A stretch of 16,287 bases of DNA from Methylococcaceae bacterium. GTDB taxonomy: Bacteria > Pseudomonadota > Gammaproteobacteria > Methylococcales > Methylomonadaceae. A model generated the notes under the pieces. That model searched no databases. It was not told the DNA's origin and saw only the letters and a program-made list of their open reading frames with translations. Positions 12,975 through 16,287 of this stretch are shown here, one piece after another. The stretch spans positions 1 through 16,287 of the forward strand of contig JABFST010000507.1 of NCBI GenBank assembly GCA_013140465.1, given 5' to 3'. The position numbers and the translations under genes are program-made. Numbering within the stretch: position 1 is the first letter of the stretch; the number at the start of each line of letters is the position of its first letter.

Positions 12975-14693
12975 ATGAAACTCCAAATAGAACGCAAATA
13001 TGTAGAAGCCTTGGTAGATGAATTTCCGGGGTTATCGGGCTTAAAAGACCAACTGCGCTTTGGCAATAAGGCCGAAGTCGGTTTTAGCGATCTAAGCAGT
13101 GCCGAACTGACCTTTTTACAGGGCTTGTACGCCAATGCCGGGGCCAGCATGGCGGGCCATGCGGCGCAATTGTCTACCTTGCAAACCGCGATGAACGATG
13201 ACACGCTGCGGTTTGAGGAAGATGATTTGGAAATGCTGTTGCCCGCGTGTGCGCGTTATCTAGTCCATAATGCCCAACGTGGTTGGTTGTTTCAGGCCAA
13301 TGTGTCGGGCAAACCGATGCCCTATTTGGTGACCCGCCTTGATTACACACCGTCTGGCGAAGAAGAGACCGGACGTGTGACCCTAGAGCTAAAAGCCAAC
13401 GCCAAAGGCAAAATTGCCGTGTCCACGCTCACTATCCGCGCCCGCGACATTGCCAATAAAACCATCACGGAAATTTTTGCCAACAAAGGCTATTTAAAAG
13501 AAACCCCTGAACTGATCGGCACTTATGACGATGCCGCCGAACGGTATTTTGCGTGGTGCGGACAATCCGGTGCGCAGTTCTCCGGCAAAGGCACGGGCTT
13601 TTATGCCGAAGACCCCACCGCCAGCCACCGCAACACCGATTGGGCGCGTAAAGATGTGGTGGTGTTGTCTACCGAAGGCGGCACAGCACGCTTGGTGTGT
13701 GACGAAAGCATCTTAAGCGAACGGGCCACCACGGTGGATGCCAAAGGCGACATTCTGGCCAAATATTTGCGCAAAGCCGCCAAAAGCACGCGCTATAACG
13801 ATAAAGTGGAATCCGAAGCCGAAGCTTCGCAAAGCGAAATCCCCAAAGGCTTGTTTACCGAACTGCCTGTGCATTGCTATTTGCTGATGTTCCATTTGGA
13901 ACTGCACCATCATTTATGGGTGCATGTGAATGACATCAGCCCTTACCGTTACCAGCCCGAACTTAAGCAAAAGCTGATTTTGCGCGAAGAACAAACCGAT
14001 TTGATCGACATCCTGACCGCCGAAATGGATGTGTTGATGGATGATATTGTTGAAGGCAAATCCGGCGGCACGACCGTGTTATGCGCAGGCCCGGCAGGCG
14101 TGGGCAAAACCCTGACCGCCGAAGTGTACTCGGAAATTATCAAGCGGCCTTTATACCGGGTTCATTCCGGGCAATTGGGGCTGAATGTCGGGGAAATGGA
14201 AAAAGCCCTAAAAGATGTGTTGACCCGCGCCCAACGCTGGGGCGCGGTGATGCTGATTGATGAGGCCGATGTCTATATCAAACGCCGGGACAATAACATT
14301 GCGATGAATGCTGTGGTCGGGGTGTTTTTGCGGGTGTTGGAATATTTTAACGGCTTGCTGTTTTTAACCACCAATCGTGTCGATGATATAGATGAAGCCA
14401 TCGTCTCGCGCTGTATTGCGCTGATTAAATACGATCCGCCCGACCGGAACGCCCGCCGCCAAATTTGGCAAGTCATGGTCGATCAGTTTGGCTTGACCGT
14501 GGATGCCGATTTAATTGGCCAGTTGGTGGATATATTTCCCGATGCCACAGGCCGTGACATTAAAGGGCTGTCTAAGCTGGTCGCCAAATATTGCCAACAC
14601 AAAAACACCGCCCCGAGTTTGGCGGTGTTTAAACGTTGTTCGGTGTTTAGGGGTATGGACTTAGAAAAAGACCAGCCCTGCATTTACAGTTGA
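12975..14693 (+). CDS. AAA+ ATPase with large N-terminal domain, function unknown
   Basis: A 572-residue protein with one C-terminal AAA+ module: Walker A GPAGVGKT (372-379), Walker B VMLIDEAD (425-432), sensor 1 TTN (465-467), putative arginine finger R479 in EAIVSRC, and a sensor-2-like GRDIKGL (526-532). Just after Walker A comes RPLYRVHSGQLG (391-402), which together with VFLRVLEYFNGLLFLTTNR (450-468) strongly recalls a fungal AAA ATPase family. The N-terminal 360 residues match nothing I know. They include a beta-rich stretch (about 105-155) and a His/Leu-rich segment (about 299-318). No signal or membrane helix is evident, so it is probably cytoplasmic and acts as a remodelling ATPase. 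ATG 12975 (MKLQIERKY) is preferred to the in-frame GTG at 12945. It ends 79 bases before the rhodanese gene on the same strand. Confidence 0.85.
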   Translation: MKLQIERKYVEALVDEFPGLSGLKDQLRFGNKAEVGFSDLSSAELTFLQGLYANAGASMAGHAAQLSTLQTAMNDDTLRFEEDDLEMLLPACARYLVHNAQRGWLFQANVSGKPMPYLVTRLDYTPSGEEETGRVTLELKANAKGKIAVSTLTIRARDIANKTITEIFANKGYLKETPELIGTYDDAAERYFAWCGQSGAQFSGKGTGFYAEDPTASHRNTDWARKDVVVLSTEGGTARLVCDESILSERATTVDAKGDILAKYLRKAAKSTRYNDKVESEAEASQSEIPKGLFTELPVHCYLLMFHLELHHHLWVHVNDISPYRYQPELKQKLILREEQTDLIDILTAEMDVLMDDIVEGKSGGTTVLCAGPAGVGKTLTAEVYSEIIKRPLYRVHSGQLGLNVGEMEKALKDVLTRAQRWGAVMLIDEADVYIKRRDNNIAMNAVVGVFLRVLEYFNGLLFLTTNRVDDIDEAIVSRCIALIKYDPPDRNARRQIWQVMVDQFGLTVDADLIGQLVDIFPDATGRDIKGLSKLVAKYCQHKNTAPSLAVFKRCSVFRGMDLEKDQPCIYS

Positions 14694-14772
14694 CACGCGC
14701 AGGATCTAGGAGCGGCTTTAACCGCATCCAAAACCGCCCCAACATTAAATTTTTACCCGACAGGACTACACC

Positions 14773-15093
14773 ATGACCAAACGCTACAAAACCTTAGACA
14801 TTGCCGATGCCGAAACCTTAATTGCCGAAAAACAGCCGATGATTTTGGATTGCCGCGACTTAAAAGATTATAAGGCGGGTCATCTGGACAACGCCTTACA
14901 TGTCCACGAAGGCTTAAAAGAAGCGTTGGTGATACGCGGCAACAAACAGCGCAGCTTGTTGATTTATTGCTATTACGGACATGCCAGCGAACATCTTGCC
15001 GAATTTTTTAGCGATTTTGGTTTTCAGGATGTTTACAGTTTGGCGGGTGGTTATGCCAGCTGGAAGGAAACTCAGCAAATGCAAGCACATTGA
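14773..15093 (+). CDS. Single-domain rhodanese (GlpE-like sulfurtransferase)
   Basis: A 106-residue protein comprising one rhodanese domain, which carries sulfur on a cysteine persulfide. It shows the CH2A-like motif LDCRDLKDYKAGHLDNALHV (25-44), the active-site loop CYYGHAS with C66 as nucleophile, and a C-terminal VYSLAGGYASWKE (87-99). The loop resembles GlpE (CYHGNSS) rather than the CxxxxR loop of classical rhodaneses. There is no signal peptide, so it is cytoplasmic. AGGA 8 bases before ATG supports the start. It may be co-transcribed with the AAA+ gene. The downstream hydrogenase-like genes converge on it, so no functional link with them is implied. Confidence 0.92.
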   Translation: MTKRYKTLDIADAETLIAEKQPMILDCRDLKDYKAGHLDNALHVHEGLKEALVIRGNKQRSLLIYCYYGHASEHLAEFFSDFGFQDVYSLAGGYASWKETQQMQAH

Positions 15094-15101
15094 AAGGCAG
15101 T

Positions 15102-15177
15102 CGGAGTACAACGGTTTTAGACCTTGTTTTCTCGGTTTGATTGCCGACACGGCAACGTCTAAAGCCGTTGCACTCCG
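15102..15177. repeat. Imperfect long hairpin containing the dispersed 36-base repeat, copy 2
   Basis: CGGAGTACAACGGTTTTAGA on the left pairs imperfectly with TCTAAAGCCGTTGCACTCCG on the right. The right half (15142-15177) is the repeat also found at 10621-10656. It lies between convergent genes and could end transcription from both sides, though no U-run is present. Confidence 0.65.
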
Positions 15178-15258
15178 GCTGCTATAGCTTAACTCCGGGT
15201 AGTGACGCGGGGAGTCGGAACTATAAACTGTGTTTATCATGCAAGGATGGGCTGATGC

Positions 15259-15768
15259 TTATTTCGCCATCAACGCCAACAAGCCTTTCAACAACGCCAC
15301 AGGCGTGGGCGGACAACCGCTAATTGCCATATCCACAGGAATCACGTTCGCCACCGCCCCGCAACTGGCATAAGACTCGCCAAACTCACCGCCGCAAGCC
15401 GCGCAATCGCCGACCGCGATCACCCATTTAGGGTCGGGCGTGGCATCATAAGTACGCAACAAAGCGGTTTGCATATGCCGCGACACCGGCCCCGTCACTA
15501 ACAACACATCGGCATGGCGCGGCGAGGCGACAAAATGGACGCCATAGCGTTCTATATCATAATAAGGATTGTTTAAGGCGTGGATTTCCAACTCACAGCC
15601 ATTACACGAACCCGCATCCACTTGGCGGATCGCGATGCTGCCAGCAAAACGCTGGTCGATATGGCGTTTGAGCTGGATGCCCAAGGCTTCCAAATCGTCG
15701 TCTTTAGGCGGCTTATAGGTTTCTGTGACCACCCCGGTTTGCAGGATTTTTTTAAACAGTCTCAACAT
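15259..15768 (-). CDS. Complex I/group 4 [NiFe]-hydrogenase-like small subunit (NuoB/HycG/HyfI family)
   Basis: A 169-residue member of the NuoB/hydrogenase small-subunit family, which holds the proximal 4Fe-4S cluster of a membrane-bound respiratory or ferredoxin-linked complex. Candidate ligands are C55 and C58 in AGSCNGCELE, C122 in GDCAACGG and C152 in SGCPPTP. C125 and C136 are extra. The spaced CxxC at the first site is the hydrogenase-branch form (HycG, EchC); NuoB has adjacent cysteines. The basic N-terminus (MLRLFKKILQTG) is typical of HyfI-like proteins. No signal peptide is present, so the complex faces the cytoplasm. The gene starts 9 bases after the large-subunit stop, so the two are co-transcribed. 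No ferredoxin gene (HyfH type) lies between them. Other subunits would lie beyond the window. Confidence 0.9.
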   Translation of the reverse strand: MLRLFKKILQTGVVTETYKPPKDDDLEALGIQLKRHIDQRFAGSIAIRQVDAGSCNGCELEIHALNNPYYDIERYGVHFVASPRHADVLLVTGPVSRHMQTALLRTYDATPDPKWVIAVGDCAACGGEFGESYASCGAVANVIPVDMAISGCPPTPVALLKGLLALMAK

Positions 15769-15777
15769 GCGCGTGTC

Positions 15778-16287
15778 CTATAAGTCATTGCCCGAATACG
15801 AACCGTTCAGGGATTTGTTGCACACCGGAAAATCCGGCACGATATTATTGAGCGTGAGTTTTTCCAAAGCGGGCCAGTTGATAATGCTAGGGTCGCGCGG
15901 ATAAAAGCGGGCGATGGTATTGTCGGCGGCAAAACGGACATAGCTGACTATCTCACCGCGCCAGCCTTCCACACAACTGACCGCAGCACTGCCCGCTGGC
16001 GGTGTCCGCCACGCCGTGCAGATGTCGCCTGGCGCCAGTTGTGCCAAAAACTGCTCCAGCAATTTTAAGGCGGTGTTGATTTCTTTGTAACGCAGCCAAA
16101 ACCGTGAGGCTATATCGCCTTGGTTTTCCACCGCCACCCTAAAACTAACCCCGTGATACGGCGGATAAGGCGCGTCACGGCGGACATCAAAATCTTGCCC
16201 GCTGGCACGACCAACATAGCCCAAAGTGCCAAACGCGGCGGCAATAGCGGGCGATAAATACCCAGCGGTATACAAACGGTCTTCTAG
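15778..16287 (-). CDS. Hydrogenase/complex I large-subunit-like protein (NuoD/HycE/HyfG family), C-terminal part
   Basis: Only the last 169 codons are visible. The frame is open to the window edge, so the start and the first CxxC motif cannot be seen; a TTG at 16275 is not a credible start. LEDRLYTAGYLSP, GYVGRASGQDFDVRRDAPYPPY and VEGWRGEIVSYVRF match the C-terminal half of HycE/HyfG/NuoD proteins. PSIINWPALEKLTLNNIVPDF is the family's conserved end region. Group 4 hydrogenases then have DPCxxCTDR, whose cysteines bind Ni. Here the aligned segment is NGSYSGNDL, with Ser and Gly in their places and no further tail for HycI-type cleavage. It is therefore probably a non-hydrogenase member acting in electron transfer or ion translocation. 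Confidence 0.88.
   Translation of the reverse strand, partial: LEDRLYTAGYLSPAIAAAFGTLGYVGRASGQDFDVRRDAPYPPYHGVSFRVAVENQGDIASRFWLRYKEINTALKLLEQFLAQLAPGDICTAWRTPPAGSAAVSCVEGWRGEIVSYVRFAADNTIARFYPRDPSIINWPALEKLTLNNIVPDFPVCNKSLNGSYSGNDL

Noticed and set aside
12975..15093. AAA+ and rhodanese as a phage-defence system
   Set aside because: No nuclease, protease or other effector is present, and the surroundings (parE, complex I-like genes) are housekeeping, so this was not claimed.
14914..15240. 108-codon - strand open frame over the rhodanese end
   Set aside because: Antisense to the rhodanese active-site region and partly encoded by a hairpin repeat.

Overview
The window looks like a chromosome segment of a free-living gammaproteobacterium. 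The evidence is a 630-residue ParE of the enterobacterial/pseudomonad type, a type IV pilin behind a sigma-54-like promoter, a MacAB-TolC-type export operon, and many short palindromic (REP-like) repeats between genes. A methanotroph-like (Methylococcales) host is a guess from overall style, not something the sequence proves.

Layout, left to right. (1) 1-4603, + strand: an efflux operon made of a TolC/NodT-type outer-membrane factor (5' end cut by the window), a MacA-like periplasmic adaptor, a stand-alone ABC ATPase and a stand-alone MacB/FtsX-type permease. Together they would form a tripartite envelope-spanning exporter. (2) 4604-8415, - strand: two large polytopic membrane proteins in tandem. 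I do not recognise them by name; their layout resembles GT-C-type membrane glycosyltransferases. REP-like palindromes lie before and after the first one, and a strong terminator follows the pilin gene. (3) 8445-9190: a type IV pilin gene on the - strand with a good Shine-Dalgarno sequence, a -24/-12 element with exact GG-N10-GC spacing, and a distal cluster of TGTCA/TGACA motifs. (4) 9330-9883, + strand: a two-gene module of a ribbon-helix-helix protein and a small two-helix membrane protein, overlapping by one base. (5) 9884-10720: an 837-bp gene-free repeat nest with three near-identical 113-bp four-hairpin palindromes, two copies of a second repeat family, and a 125-bp inverted-repeat element inserted into one of those copies with an 8-bp target duplication. 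(6) 10721-12613: parE. (7) 12975-14690: a large AAA+ ATPase whose core resembles a family I associate with fungi, followed by a GlpE-like single-domain rhodanese. (8) 15259-16287, - strand: a complex I/group 4 [NiFe]-hydrogenase-like small subunit and the C-terminal part of the matching large subunit. Both C-terminal Ni-ligand cysteines of the large subunit are replaced, so it is probably not a hydrogen-evolving enzyme.

The most unusual features are the repeat ecology (nested insertions, and repeats that supply the last codons and stop of two genes), the RHH/membrane-protein pair, the AAA+ protein, and the cysteine-less hydrogenase-like subunit. I see no tRNA, rRNA, CRISPR array or intact insertion sequence.
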